Shown: positions 36,901-52,380, counted from the stretch's first letter. The stretch: DNA of 64,000 nt from Spisula solida (GCA_947247005.1 OX365946.1:46340734-46404733); one strand, 5' to 3'. Numbers and translations are program-made. Notes: generated from the sequence alone by a model not told the origin.

Positions 36901-37517
36901 TGTGCTGATAGTCTACATCAGACATGTGGATATAACTTTTTCTAGTTTGGTTTTTGTTGTACCGGTAAACCTTTTTACAATGTATAAGACATGACTGTAT
37001 TTAGGTAGATAATATATTTTTTCAATAGTACACCTCAATACTATTAAACTGTATATTTTTAAACATCAAATTTGTCACTCCAACTTCCTTGTTTTCTCTT
37101 ACTTGTTTTAAATTATTTTAGGTTCTGGGTCATAAGGTTTAGTAAATGTAGAGGATTACTAATGAGGTGGACTTGAGGGTCATGTGATCATTGCTCCATT
37201 ATACAAGGTTAGGCAGAGAACTTGTAAATCTCATGCCTCTTTTAGGATTTGTTTTCATTTTCATTCTTCGTTGGAATCATGAACATACTTCTAAATTAAT
37301 TTGCCTATGCATTTTTATCCAATTTTGCTCCAATTGTCTTACTTACAAAACGACTGTTCAAACATTCAACTTGGGGAGCACACTTAATAAGTATTTACTT
37401 AAATGGTTCCAATTTAGTCATTGATCACTCACTTAATCATTAATCACTCACTTAATCAACATAGTAGGGCGACCATCACCTAATGCCTTTGGACCTGGTT
37501 ATCCCTGCTGAAACATA
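33945..37517 (+). repeat. Array unit 4 (3573 bp, transposon-bearing)
   Basis: Standard unit enlarged by the element at 34422-35073. Its SINE head 2 has lost part of the A-box region ('agtgctataagcattgag'). VNTR 36597-36763. Confidence 0.93.
34422..35073. mobile_element. Pogo-like non-autonomous DNA transposon, 652 bp, inside array unit 4
   Basis: Inverted ends begin CAGTCAACTCTCGTTATC and are perfect for 23 bp. TA flanks both sides (34420-34421 and 35074-35075), and the uninterrupted 'gaattagtttcag' of the other units is the empty site with one TA. The string 'cgacataacgaaaattcgag' and variants recur inside each end as subterminal repeats. No transposase is encoded. TA duplication and CAGT ends point to the Tc1/mariner-pogo group; assignment to pogo is my judgement. 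Confidence 0.9.
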
Positions 37518-40422
37518 GACAGGTATCAAACTTGGAACCTCACTGAGTAAGCAGCCTGCCTCTAGGCTACGGCTTCCCAAATATTTGGCGATTCTGCTTA
37601 ATATCACTCAGTTGACAATGTATTATCTTAAAATGCCGATGCTGAGCATTGCCTTTATTTGCCAGTCAGCTTTCTGCTGAAATATGGCAGGCATATATAT
37701 GTATGTGTGCCTCCACCCAGTTTTGAACCTGGGTTGCCAGATTAGACGGCAAGTGCGCTAACCATTGAGCTGTGGAGACACACTATTGCTTCCGAACACA
37801 GAAAACATAAAAAACATATATACAAGGCACAATGACCAACATAACCAACCGAGCATATCAGAAAAAAACATAAAAAACATACAAGGCACAATGCCCAAGT
37901 AAGCGATCCGCCCAAGTCCTAGTTGTCGCCTAAGTCCTAGTTGTCGATAAGTAGAATGAATTAGTTTCAGCAATCGAAATGTAGAATGAATTAGTTTCAG
38001 CAATCAAACAGCTGAATGACCAAGTCCCAACAAACAGTTCCACCAGTAAAACTTTGCAATCTATCCAATTAAATTAATTATAATTAATTCAATCTTCTCC
38101 ACTATCCTATAATAAATATGTTCTTGTCTTTCCTAATAGGGGTATTTAATATTGTTCATTACAACTATCTCTATTGGTATGAAGGATATCCCATGATCTA
38201 TAACTGTTGTATATGTATTCTTCACTTATCTCCATTATCATTGATATGTGTGTTAAATGTTATGTAATTGGACCATTTAAGTATATGTGAATACAGAAAT
38301 TCCAATTCTATTTTGGCATGTTATAATCTGTAAGTATGTTCTTGGTTTCAAACTGCTTTTTACATTTTAAATGTAGTTGCTTTATAATTATCTTAACAAT
38401 TTGAAAGTAGGTTGAAGTTAGGTGCACTACTATGCTAGTGTTATGAGTGTCATTTAAGGGTATTCTGGACATGAATCATATGGCAACATTTTGACCTGAC
38501 CCTGTTTCAAATTTCATGTTCAGTTAATTTAAGGGAAAATGCATTGGACATGTGATTGAGGTTTAAGAACTATTGCTTGAAATTGATATTTTTAATAAAT
38601 ACCTCACCACTTAGGATATAAATAATGTAAGATAGGTTTATGGAATTTTCAGACCTTATTTTTACTGGAAGTTTCATGATAGGGTTTATTTAACAATTCA
38701 ATTATTGGTGGTATGTTTAGAGGAACATTCTGGACACTTAATGTTCAAATTTCATATTAATGTTTAGGGTGAGAAACTTTTTAAACATATTTTTGTTATA
38801 AAAATGCTTTAAAATTACTTCAAATACTTTTTATCAACATATCACCTTCTTGCATAAGGGGCGTTATGATCTGAAGCTCAGCTGTCAACCTTTCTATCTT
38901 CAGTTTTAATACTGTATTTTGGCTTTTGAGCCTTGGTTATTAAAACAATTTTAGTCTATGGACTTTTGGTCAATTTTGATGAGGATACAGTAGTAATAGT
39001 TTTATTTGCATAGTTTGTAATATAAGGTGATGAGTTAATGTATTTAATCATGGTGGAACTTATATCTAGCTATGCAAAACAGGTCTTGGCCGTTAGTTAG
39101 TGTAAAACAGTATCATTGTTCGTATGTGATACATCATTTTATATTTTCCTATTATCTGTCAATCATGACACAGTGTAAATTGTGGTTATAACCAAATTGT
39201 AGGTATCTGTTACTGAGTTTATGGTTATATACAAGGAATTACACCATAAGAGCTTGTGAGGATTGTAATTTAACCTTCCAACTATTTCATTTAAATAAGG
39301 TCATGTTCAATGCAAAAATGCTTTTATTATTGTATTGTATTTATCTGCCTACTATACTATGGACTACTTGACTGTTTTAATGAGAAAATTAAACAGCATT
39401 GGTTGTTTAGTTCCTCAACATTCATACAACAATGGTTGTGTTTTGTTCCTCAACATTCATCCTATATATTACCGGTATGTCAAATATAGTAGTAAAAGAT
39501 GTATAATAATGGTTACCAAAGTCATAAACAGTATTTGTCACCTAAGTCACAACCATAATGGTAACCAAAGTCACAAACCATAATGGTAACCAAAGTCACA
39601 AACCATAATGGTCACCAAAGTCACAAACCAAAATGGTCACCCAAGTCACAAACTATAATGGTCACCAAAGTCACTAACGTAGTTTTTCTCCTATGTATGA
39701 TTACTCATACTAACTAATGCATTTTGCTTGTAATGGTAGTCCACCAATATTCATGTATATATGTGGACCACCAATTCCTGGAATGTGGTGCTCACAGGTC
39801 TTGAAAGTATGTGCTGATAGTCTACATCAGACATGTGGATATAACTTTTTCTAGTTTGGTTTTTGTTGTACCGGTAAACCTTTTTACAATGTATAAGACA
39901 TGACTGTATTTAGGTAGATAATATATTTTTTCAATAGTACACCTCAATACTATTAAACTGTATATTTTTAAACATCAAATTTGTCACTTCAACTTCCTTG
40001 TTTTCTCTTGTTTTAAATTATTTTAGGTTCTGGGTCATAAGGTTTAGTAAATGTAGAGGATTACTAATGAGGTGGACTTGAGGGTCATGTGATCATTGCT
40101 CCATTATACAAGGTTAGGCAGAGAACTTGTAAATCTCATGCCTCTTTTAGGATTTGTTTTCATTTTCATTCTTCGTTGGAATCATGAACATACTTCTAAA
40201 TTAATTTGCCTATGCATTTTTATCCAATTTTGCTCCAATTGTCTTACTTACAAAACGACTGTTCAAACATATAACTTGGGGAGCACACTTAATAAGTATT
40301 TACTTAAATGGTTCCGATTTAGTCATTGATCACTCACTTAATCATTGATCACTCACTTAATCAACATAGTAGGGCGACCATCACCTAATGCCTTTGGACC
40401 TGGTTATCCCTGCTGAAACATA
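37518..40422 (+). repeat. Array unit 5 (2905 bp)
   Basis: Standard unit with a short deletion near 39045 (loss of 'tttccatccatgaaatgg') and 'ctcttgttttaaa' near 39995, as in unit 3. VNTR 39510-39676. Confidence 0.93.
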
Positions 40423-43402
40423 GACAGGTATCAAACTTGGAACCTCACTGAGTAAGCAGCCTGCCTCTAGGCTACGGCTTCCCAAATATTTGGCGATTCT
40501 GCTTAATATCACTCAGTTGACAATGTATTATCTTAAAACGCCAATGTTGAGCATTGCCTTTATTTGCCGGTCAGCTTTCTGCTGAAATATGGCAGGCATA
40601 TATATGTATGTGTGCCTCCACCCAGTTTTGAACCTGGGTTGCCAGATTAGACGGCAAGTGCGCTAACCATTGAGCTGTGGAGACACACTATTGCTTCCGA
40701 ACACAGAAAACATAAAAACATATATACAAGGCACAATGACCAACATAACCAACCGAGCATATCAGAAAAAAACATAAAAAACATACAAGGCACAATGCCC
40801 AAGTAAGCGATCCGCCCAAGTCCTAGTTGTCGCCTAAGTCCTAGTTGTCGATAAGTAGAATGAATTAGTTTCAGCAATCGAAATGTAGAATGAATTAGTT
40901 TCAACAATCAAACAGCTGAATGACCAAGTCCCAACAAACAGTTCCACCAGTAAAACTTTGCAATCTATCCAATTAAATTAATTATAATTAATTCAATCTT
41001 CTCCACTATCCTATAATAAATATGTTCTTGTCTTTCCTAATAGGGGTATTTAATATTGTTCATTACAACTATCTCTATTGGTATGAAGGATATCCCATGA
41101 TCTATAACTGTTGTATATGTATTCTTCACTTATCTCCCTTATCATTGATATGTGTGTTAAATGTTATGTAATTGGACCATTTAAGTATATGTGAATGCAG
41201 AAATTTCAATTCTATTTTGGCATGTTATAATCTGTAAGTATGTTCTTGGTTTCAAACTGCTTTTTACATTTTAAATGTAGTTACTTTATAATTATCTTAA
41301 CAATTTGAAAGTAGGTTGAAGTTAGGTGCACTACTATGCTAGTGTTGTTAGTGTCATTTAAGGTTATTCTGGACATGAATCATATGGCAACATTTTAACC
41401 TGACCCTGTTTCAAATTTCATGTTAAGTTAATTTAAGGGAAAATGCATTGGACATGTGATTGAGGTTTAAGAACTATTGCTTGAAATTGTTATTTTTTAA
41501 TAAATACCTCACCACTTAGGATATAAATAATGTAAGGTAGCTTTATGGAATTTTCAGACCTTATTTTTACTGGAAGTTTCATGATAGGGTTTATTTAACA
41601 ATTCAATTATTGGTGGTATGTTTAGAGGAACATTCTGGACACTTAATGTTCAAATTTCATATTAATGTTTAGGGTGAGAAACTTTTTAAACATATTTTTG
41701 TTATAAAAATGCTTTTAAATTACTTCAAATACTTTTTATCAACATATCACCTTCTTGCATAAGGGGCGTTATGATCTGAAGCTCAGCTGTCAACCTTTCT
41801 ATCTTCAATTTTAATACTGTATTTTGGCTTTTGAGCCTTGGTTATTAAAACAATTTTAGTCTATGGACTTTTGGTCAATTTTGATGAGGATACAGTAGTT
41901 ATAGTTTTATTTGCATAGTTTGTAATATAAGGTGATGAGTTAATGTATTTTTCCATCCATGAAATGGTTAATCATGGTGGAATTTATATCTAGCTATGCA
42001 AAACAGGTCTTGGCCATTAGTTAGTATAAAACAGTATCATTGTCCGTATATGATACATCATTTTATATTTTCCTATCATCTGTCAATCATGACACTGAGT
42101 GTAAATTGTGGTTATAACCAAATTGTAGGTATCTGTTTCTGAGTTTATGGTTATATACAAGGAATGACACCATAAGAGCTTGTGAGGATCGTAATTTAAC
42201 CTTCCAACTATTTCATTTAAATAAGGTCATGTTCAATGCAAAAATGCTTTTATTATTGTATTGTATTTATCTGCCTACTATACTATAGACTACTTGACTG
42301 TTTTAATGAGAAAATTAAACAGCATTGGTTGTTTAGTTCCTCAACATTCATACAACAATGGTTGTGTTTTGTTCCTCAACATTCATCCTATATATTACCG
42401 GTATGTCAAATATAGTAGTAAAAGATGTATAATAATGGTTACCAAAGTCATAAACAATATTTGTCACCTAAGTCACAACCATAATGGTAACCAAAGTCAC
42501 AAACTGAAATGGTTACCAAAGTCACAAACCAAAATTGTCACCCAAGTCACAAACCATATTGGTCACGAAAGTCACAATCTGTAATGGTCACCAAAGTCAC
42601 AAACCAAAATGGTCACCCAAGTCACAAACCATATTGGTCACCAAAGTCACTAACGTAGTTTTTCTCCTATGTATGATTACTCATACTAACTAATGCATTT
42701 TGCTTGTAATGGTAGTCCACCAATATTCATGTATATATGTGGACCACCAATTCCTGGAATGTGGTGCTCACAGGTCTTGAAAGTATGTGCTGATAGTCTA
42801 CATCAGACATGTGGATATAACGTTTTCTAGTTTGGTTTTTGTTGTACCGGTAAACCTTTTTACAATGTATAAGACATGACTGTATTTAGGTAGATAATAT
42901 ATTTTTTCAATAGTACACCTCAATACTATTAAACTGTATATTTTTAAACATCAAATTTGTCACTTCAACTTCCTTGTTTTCTCTTACTTGTTTTAAATTA
43001 TTTTAGGTTCTGGGTCATAAGGTTTAGTAAATGTAGAGGATTACTAATGAGGTGGACTTGAGGGTCATGTGATCATTGCTCCATTATACAAGGTTAGGCA
43101 GAGAACTTGTAAATCTCATGCCTCTTTTAGGATTTGTTTTCATTTTCATTCTTCGTTGGAATCATGAACATACTTGTAAATTAATTTGCCTATGCATTTT
43201 TATCCAATTTTGCTCCAATTGTCTTACTTACAAAACGACTGTTCAAACATATAACTTGGGGAGCACACTTAATAAGTATTTACTTAAATGGTTCCGATTT
43301 AGTCATTGATCACTCACTTAATCATTGATCACTCACTTAATCAACATAGTAGGGCGACCATCACCTAATGCCTTTGGACCTGGTTATCCCTGCTGAAACA
43401 TA
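40423..43402 (+). repeat. Array unit 6 (2980 bp)
   Basis: Shares the private variant set of unit 3. Its VNTR (42436-42652, 8 steps) has a 'ctgaaatggttacc ... cacgaaagtcacaatctg' block found only here and in unit 7. Confidence 0.93.
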
Positions 43403-46363
43403 GACAGGTATCAAACTTGGAACCTCACTGAGTAAGCAGCCTGCCTCTAGGCTACGGCTTCCCAAATATTTGGCGATTCTGCTTAATATCACTCAGTTGA
43501 CAATGTATTATCTTAAAATGCCAATGTTGAGCATTGCCTTTATTTGCCAGTCAGCTTTCTGCTGAAATATGGCAGGCATATATATGTATGTGTGCCTCCA
43601 CCCAGTTTTGAACCTGGGTTGCCAGATTAGACGGCAAGTGCGCTAACCATTGAGCTGTGGAGACACACTATTGCTTCCGAACATAGAAAACATGAAAAAC
43701 ATATATACAAGGCACAATGACCAACATAACCAACCGAGCATATCAGAAAAAAACATAAAAAACATACAAGGCACAATGCCCAAGTAAGCGATCCGCCCAA
43801 GTCCTAGTTGTCGCCTAAGTCCTAGTTGTCGATAAGTAGAATGAATTAGTTTCAGCATTTGAAATGTAGAATGAATTAGTTTCAACAATCAAACAGCTGA
43901 ATGACCAAGTCCCAACAAACAGTACCACCAGTAAAACTTTGCAATCTATCCAATTAAATTAATTATAATTAATTCAATCTTCTCCACTATCCTATAATAA
44001 ATATGTTCTTGTCTTTCCTAATAGGGGTATTTAATATTGTTCATTACAACTATCTCTATTGGTATGAAGGATATCCCATGATCTATAACTGTTGTATATG
44101 TATTCTTCACTTATCTCCCTTATCATTGATATGTGTGTTAAATGTTATGTAATTGGACCACTTAAGTATATGTGAATACAGAAATTCCAATTCTATTTTG
44201 GCATGTTATAATCTGTAAGTATGTTCTTGGTTTCAAACTGCTTTTTACATTTTAAATGTAGTTACTTTATAATTATCTTAACAATTTGAAAGTAGGCTGA
44301 AGTTAGGTGCACTACTATGCTACTGTTATTAGTGTCATTTAAGGGTATTCTGGACATGAATCATATGGCAACATTTTGACCTGACCCTGTTTCAAATTTC
44401 ATGTTAAGTTAATTTAAGGGAAAATGCATTGGACATGTGATTGAGGTTTAAGAACTATTGCTTGAAATTGTTATTTTTTAATAAATACCTCACCACTTAG
44501 GATATAAATAATGTAAGATAGGTTTATGGAATTTTCAGACCTTATTTTTACTGGAAGTTTCATGATAGGGTTTATTTAACAATTCAATTATTGGTGGTAT
44601 GTTTAGAGGAACATTCTGGACACATAATGTTCAAATTTCATATTAATGTTTAGGGTGAGAAACTTTTTAAACATATTTTTGTTATAAAAATGCTTTAAAA
44701 TTACTTCAAATACTTTTTATCAACATATCACCTTCTTGCATAAGGGGCATTATGATCTGAAGCTCTGCTGTCAACCTTTCTATCTTCAGTTTTAATACTG
44801 TATTTTGGCTTTTGAGCCTTGGTTATTAAAACAATTTTAGTCTATGGACTTTTGATCAATTTTGATGAGGATACAGTAGTAATAGTTTTATTTGCATAGT
44901 TTGTAATATAAGGTGATGAGTTAATGTATTTTTCCATCCATGAAATGGTTAATCATGGTGGAATTTATATCTAGCTATGCAAAACAGGTCTTGGCCATTA
45001 GTTAGTGTAAAACAGTATCATTGTCCGTATGTGATACATCATTTTATATTTTCCTATTATCTGTCAATCATGACACAGTGTAAATTGTGGTTATAACCAA
45101 ATTGTAGGCATCTGTTACTGAGTTTATGGTTATATACAAGGAATGACACCATAAGAGCTTGTGAGGATCGTAATTTAACCTTCCATCTATTTCATTTAAA
45201 TAAGGTCATGTTCAATGCAAAAATGCTTTTATTATTGTATTGTATTTATCTGCCTACTATACTATAGACTACTTGACTGTTTTAATGAGAAAATTAAACA
45301 GCATTGGTTGTTTAGTTCCTCAACATTCATACAACAATGGTTGTGTTTTGTTCCTCAACATTCATCCTATATATTACCGGTATGTCAAATATAGTAGTAA
45401 AAGATGTATAATAATGGTTACCAAAGTCATAAACAGTATTTGTCACCTAAGTCACAACCATAATGGTAACCAAAGTCACAAACCATAATGGTAACCAAAG
45501 TCACAAACTGAAATGGTTACCAAAGTCACAAACCAAAATGGTCACCCAAGTCACAAACCATATTGGTCACGAAAGTCACAATCTGTAATGGTCACTGGTC
45601 ACCAAAGTCACTAGCGTAGTTTTTCTCCTATGCATGATTACTCATACTAACTAATGCATTTTGCTTGTAATGGTAGTCCACCAATATTCATGTATATATG
45701 TGGACCACCAATTCCTGGAATGTGGTGCTCACAGGTCTTGAAAGTATGTGCTGATAGTCTACATCAGACATGTGGATATAAGTTTTTCTAGGTTGGTTTT
45801 CGTTGTACCGGTAAACCTTTTTACAATGTATAAGACATGACTGTATTTAGGTAGATAATATATTTTTTCAATAGTACACCTCAATACTATTAAACTGTAT
45901 ATTTTTAAACATCAAATTTGTCACTTCAACTTCCTTGTTTTCTCTTACTTGTTTTAAATTATTTTAGGTTCTGGGTCATAAGGTTTAGTAAATGTAGAGG
46001 ATTACTAATGAGGTGGACTTGAGGGTCATGTGATCATTGCTCCATTATACAAGGTTAGGCAGAGAACTTGTAAATCTCATGCCTCTTTTAGGATTTGTTT
46101 TCATTTTCATTCTTCGTTGGAATCATGAACATACTTCTAAATTAATTTGCCTATGCATTTTTATCCAATTTTGCTCCAATTGTCTTACTTACAAAACGAC
46201 TGTTCAAACATATAACTTGGGGAGCACACTTAATAAGTATTTACTTAAATGGTTCCGATTTAGTCATTGATCACTCACTTAATCATTGATCACTCACTTA
46301 ATCAACATAGTAGGGTGACCATCACCTAATGCCTTTGGACCTGGTTATCCCTGCTGAAACATA
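43403..46363 (+). repeat. Array unit 7 (2961 bp)
   Basis: VNTR 45414-45613 (7 steps) with the block shared with unit 6 and a local 'ggtcactggtcacc' duplication. Confidence 0.93.
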
Positions 46364-49300
46364 GACAGGTATCAAACTTGGAACCTCACTGAGTAAGCAG
46401 CCTGCCTCTAGGCTACGGCTTCCCAAATATTTGGCGATTCTGCTTAATATCACTCAGTTGACAATGTATTATCTTAAAATGCCGATGCTGAGCATTGCCT
46501 TTATTTGCCAGTCAGCTTTCTGCTGAAATATGGCAGGCATATATATGTATGTGTGCCTCCACCCAGTTTTGAACCTGGGTTGCCAGATTAGACGGCAAGT
46601 GCGCTAACCATTGAGCTGTGGAGACACACTATTGCTTCCGAACACAGAAAACATAAAAAACATATATACAAGGCACAATGACCAACATAACCAACCGAGC
46701 ATATCAGAAAAAAACATAAAAAACATACAAGGCACAATGCCCAAGTAAGCGATCCGCCCAAGTCCTAGTTGTCGCCTAAGTCCTAGTTGTCGATAAGTAG
46801 AATGAATTAGTTTCAGCAATCGAAATGTAGAATGAATTAGTTTCAGCAATCAAACAGCTGAATGACCAAGTCCCAACAAACAGTTCCACCAGTAAAACTT
46901 TGCAATCTATCCAATTAAATTAATTATAATTAATTCAATCTTCTCCACTATCCTATAATAAATATGTTCTTGTCTTTCCTAATAGGGGTATTTAATATTG
47001 TTCATTACAACTATCTCTATTGTTATGAAGGATATCCCATGATCTATAACTGTTGTATATGTATTCTTCACTTATCTCCCTTATCATTGATATGTGTGTT
47101 AAATGTTATGTAATTGGACCATTTAAGTATATGTGAATACAGAAATTCCAATTCTATTTTGGCATGTTATAATCTGTAAGTATGTTCTTGGTTTCAAACT
47201 GCTTTTTACATTTTAAATGTAGTTACTTTATAGTTATCTTAACAATTTGAAAGTAGGTTGAAGTTAGGTGCACTATTATGCTAGTGTTATTAGTGTCATT
47301 TAAGGGTATTCTGGACATGAATCATATGGCAACATTTTGACCTGACCCTGTTTCAAATTTCATGTTAAGTTAATTTAAGGGAAAATGCATTGGACATGTG
47401 ATTGAGGTTTAAGAACTATTGCTTGAAATTGATATTTTTAATAAATACCTCACCACTTAGGATATAAATAATGTAAGATAGGTTTATGGAATTTTCAGAC
47501 CTTATTTTTACTGGAAGTTTCATGATAGGGTTTATTTAACAATTCAATTATTGGTGGTATGTTTCGAGGAACATTCTGGACACTTAATGTTCAAATTTCA
47601 TATTAATGTTTAGGATGAGAAACTTTTTAAACATATTTTTGTTATAAAAATGCTTTAAAATTACTTCAAATACTTTTTATCAACATATCACCTTCTTGCA
47701 TAAGGGGCGTTATGATCTGAAGCTCAGCTGTCAACCTTTCTATCTTCAGTTTTAATACTGTATTTTGGCTTTTGAGCCTTGATTATTAAAACAATTTTAG
47801 TCTATGGACTTTTGGTCAATTTTGATGAGGATACAGTAGTAATAGTTTTATTTGCATAGTTTGTAATATAAGGTGATGAGTTAATGTATTTTTCCATCCA
47901 TGAAATGGTTAATCATGGTTGAATTTATATCTAGCTATGCAAAACAGGTCTTGGCCATTAGTTAGTGTAAAACAGTATCATTGTCCGTATGTGATACATC
48001 ATTTTATATTTTCCTATTATCTATCAATCATGACACAGTGTAAATTGTGGTTATAACCAAATTGTAGGTATCTGTTACTGAGTTTATGGTTATATACAAG
48101 GAATGACGCCATAAGAGCTTGTGAGGATCGTAATTTAACCTTCCAACTATTTCATTTAAATAAGGTCATGTTCAATGCAAAAATGCTTTTATTATTGTAT
48201 TGTTTTTATCTGCCTACTATACTATAGACTACTTGACTGTTTTAATGAGAAAATGAAACAGCATTGGTTGTTTAGTTCCTCAACATTCATACAACAATGG
48301 TTGTGTTTTGTTCCTCAACATTCATCCTATATATTACCGGTATGTCAAATATAGTAGTAAAAGATGTATAATAATGGTTACCAAAGTCATAAACAGTATT
48401 TGTCACCTAAGTCACAACCATAATGGTAACCAAAGTCACAAACCATAATGGTAACCAAAGTCACAAACCATAATGGTCACCAAAGTCACAAACCAAAATG
48501 GTCACCCAAGTCACAAACCAAAATGGTCACCCAAGTCACAAACCATAATGGTCACCAAAGTCACAAACCAAAATGGTCACCAAAGTCACAAACCATATTG
48601 GTCACCAAAGTCACAAACCAAAATGGTCACCCAAGTCACAAACCATATTGGTCACCAAAGTCACTAACGTAGTTTTTCTCCTATGTATGATTACTCATAC
48701 TAACAAATTTATGCATTTTGCTTGTTATGGTAGTCCACCAATATTCATGTATATATGTGGACCACCAATTCCTGGAATGTGGTGCTCACAGGTCTTGAAA
48801 GTATGTGCTGATAGTCTACATCAGACATGTGGATATAACTTTTTCTAGTTTGGTTTTTGTTGTACCGGTAAACCTTTTTACAATGTATAAGACATGACTG
48901 TATTTAGGTAGATAATATATTTTTTCAATAGTACACCTCAATACTATTAAACTGTATATTTTTAAACATCAAATTTGTCACTCCAACTTCCTTGTTTTCT
49001 CTTACTTGTTTTAAATTATTTTAGGTTCTGGGTCATAAGGTTTAGTAAATGTAGAGGATTACTAATGAGGTGGACTTGAGGGTCATGTGATCATTGCTCC
49101 ATTATACAAGGTTAGGCAGAGAACTTGTAAATCTCATGCCTCTTTTAGGATTTGTTTTCATTTTCATTCTTCGTTGGAATCATGAACATACTTCTAAATT
49201 AATTTGCCTATGCATTTTTATCCAATTTTGCTCCAATTGTCTTACTTACAAAACGACTGTTCAAACATATAACTTGGGGAGCACACTTAATAAGTATTTA

Positions 49301-49420
49301 CTTAAATGGTTCCGATTTAGTCATTGATCACTCACTTAATCATTGATCACTCACTTAATCAACATAGTAGGGCGACCATCACCTAATGCCTTTGGACCTG
49401 GTTATCCCTGCTGAAACATA
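46364..49420 (+). repeat. Array unit 8 (3057 bp)
   Basis: VNTR expanded to 11 steps (48375-48665). Otherwise standard. Confidence 0.93.
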
Positions 49421-52380
49421 GACAGGTATCAAACTTGGAACCTCACTGAGTAAGCAGCCTGCCTCTAGGCTACGGCTTCCCAAATATTTGGCGATTCTGC
49501 TTAATATCACTCAGTTGACAATGTATTATCTTAAAATGCCAATGTTGAGCATTGCCTTTATTTGCCAGTCAGCTTTCTGCTGAAATATGGCAGGCATATA
49601 TATGTATGTGTGCCTCCACCCAGTTTTGAACCTGGGTTGCCAGATTAGACGGCAAGTGCGCTAACCATTGAGCTGTGGAGACACACTATTGCTTCCGAAC
49701 ACAGAAAACATAAAAAACATATATACAAGGCACAATGACCAACATAACCAACCGAGCATATCAGAAAAAAACATAAAAAACATACAAGGCACAATGCCCA
49801 AGTAAGCGATCCGCCCAAGTCCTAGTTGTCGCCTAAGTCCTCGTTGTCGATAAGTAGAATAAATTAGTTTCAGAAATCAAAATGTAGAATGAATTAGTTT
49901 CAGCAATCAAACAGCTGAATGACCAAGTCCCAACAAACAGTTCCACCAGTAAAACTTTGCAATCTATCCAATTAAATTTCATCTCCTGCTTCATTACAAC
50001 TATCTCTATTGGTATGAAGGATATCCCATGATCTATAACTGTTGTATATGTATTCTTCACTTATCTCCCTTATCATTGATATGTGTGTTAAATGTTATGT
50101 AATTGGACCATTTAAGTATATGTGAATACAGAAATTCCAATTCTATTTTGGCATGTTATAATCTGTAAGTATGTTCTTGGTTTCAAACTGCTTTTTACAT
50201 TTTAAATGTAGTTACTTTATAATTATCTTAACAATTTGAAAGTAGGTTGAAGTTAGGTGCACTACTATGTTAGTGTTATTAGTGTCATTTAAGGGTATTC
50301 TGGACATGAATCATATGGCAACATTTTGACCTGACCCTGTTTCAAATTTCATGTTAAGTTAATTTAAGGGAAAAATGCATTGGACATGTGATTGAGGTTT
50401 AAGAACTATTGCTTGAAATTGTTATGTTTTAATAAATACCTCACAACTTAGGATATAAATAATGTAAGGTAGCTTTATGGGATTTTCAGACCTTATTTTT
50501 ACTGGTAGTTTCATGATAAGGTTTATTTAACAATTCAATTATTGGTGGTATATTTAGAGGAACATTCTGGACACTTAATGTTCAAATTTCATATTAATGT
50601 TTAGGGTGAGAAACTTTTTAAACATATTTTTGTTATAAAAATGCTTTTAAATTACTGCAAATACTTTTTATTAACATATCACCTTCTTGCATAAGGGGCG
50701 TTATGATCTGAAGCTCAGCTGTCAACCTTTCTATCTTCAGTTTTAATACTGTATTTTGGCTTTTGAGCCTTGGTTATTAAAACAATTTTAGTCTATGGAC
50801 TTTTGGTCAATTTTGATGAGGATACAGTAGTAATAGTTTTATTTGCATAGTTTGTAATATAAGGTGATGAGTTAATGTATTTTTCCATCCATGAAATGGT
50901 TAATCATGGTGGAATTTATATCTAGCTATGCAAAACAGGTCTTGGCCATTAGTTAGTGTAAAACAGTATCATTGTTCGTATGTGATACATCATTTTATAT
51001 TTTCCTATTATCTGTCAATCATGACACAGTGTAAATTGTGGTTATAACCAAATTGTAGGTATCTGTTACTGAGTTTATGGTTATATACAAGGAATGACAC
51101 CATAAGAGCTTGTGAGGATCGTAATTTAACCTTCCAACTATTTCATTTAAATAAGGTCATGTTCAATGCAAAAATGCTTTTATTATTGTATTGTATTTAT
51201 CTGCCTACTATACTATAGACTACTTGACTGTTTTAATGAGAAAATTAAACAGCATTGGTTGTTTAGTTCCTCAACATTCATACAACAATGGTTGTGTTTT
51301 GTTCCTCAACATTCATCCTATATATTACCGGTATGTCAAATATAGTAGTAAAAGATGTATAATAATGGTTACCAAAGTCATAAACAGTATTTGCCACCTA
51401 AGTCACAACCATAATGGTAACCAAAGTCACAAACCATAATGGTAACCAAAGTCACAACCATAATGGTAACCAAAGTCACAACCATAATGGTAACCAAAGT
51501 CACAAACCATAATGGTCACCAAAGTCACAAACCAAAATGGTCACCAAAGTCACAAACCATATTGGTCACCAAAGTCACAAACCAAAATGGTCACCCAAGT
51601 CACAAACCATATTGGTCACCAAAGTCACTAACGTAGTTTTTCTCCTATGTATGATTACTCATACTAACAAATGCATTTTGCTTGTAATGGTAGTCCACCA
51701 ATATTCATGTATATATGTGGACCACCAATTCCTGGAATGTGGTGCTCACAGGTCTTGAAAGTATGTGCTGATAGTCTACATCAGACATGTGGATATAACT
51801 TTTTCTAGTTTGGTTTTTGTTGTACCGGTAAACCTTTTTACAATGTATAAGACATGACTGTATTTAGGTAGATAATATATTTTTTCAATAGTACACCTCA
51901 ATACTATTAAACTGTATATTTTTTAACATCAAATTTGTCACTTCAACTTCCTTGTTTTCTCTTACTTGTTTTAAATTATTTTAGGTTCTGGGTCATAAGG
52001 TTTAGTAAATGTAGAGGATTACTAATGAGGTGGACTTGAGGGTCATGTGATCAGTGCTCCATTATACAAGGTTAGGCAGAGAACTTGTAAATCTCATGCC
52101 TCTTTTAGGATTTGTTTTCATTTTCATTCTTCGTTGGAATCATGAACATACTTCTAAATTAATTTGCCTATGCATTTTTATCCAATTTTGCTCCAATTGT
52201 CTTACTTACAAAACGACTGTTCAAACATATAACTTGGGGAGCACACTTAATAAGTATTTACTTAAATGGTTCCGATTTAGTCATTGATCACTCACTTAAT
52301 CATTGATCACTCACTTAATCAACATAGTAGGGCGACCATCACCTATTGCCTTTGGACCTGGTTATCCCTGCTGAAACATA
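49421..52380 (+). repeat. Array unit 9 (2960 bp)
   Basis: First unit with the 'aaatttcatctcctgcttc' junction (about 49974) replacing about 70 bp present in units 1-8. VNTR 51366-51630 (10 steps). Confidence 0.93.
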
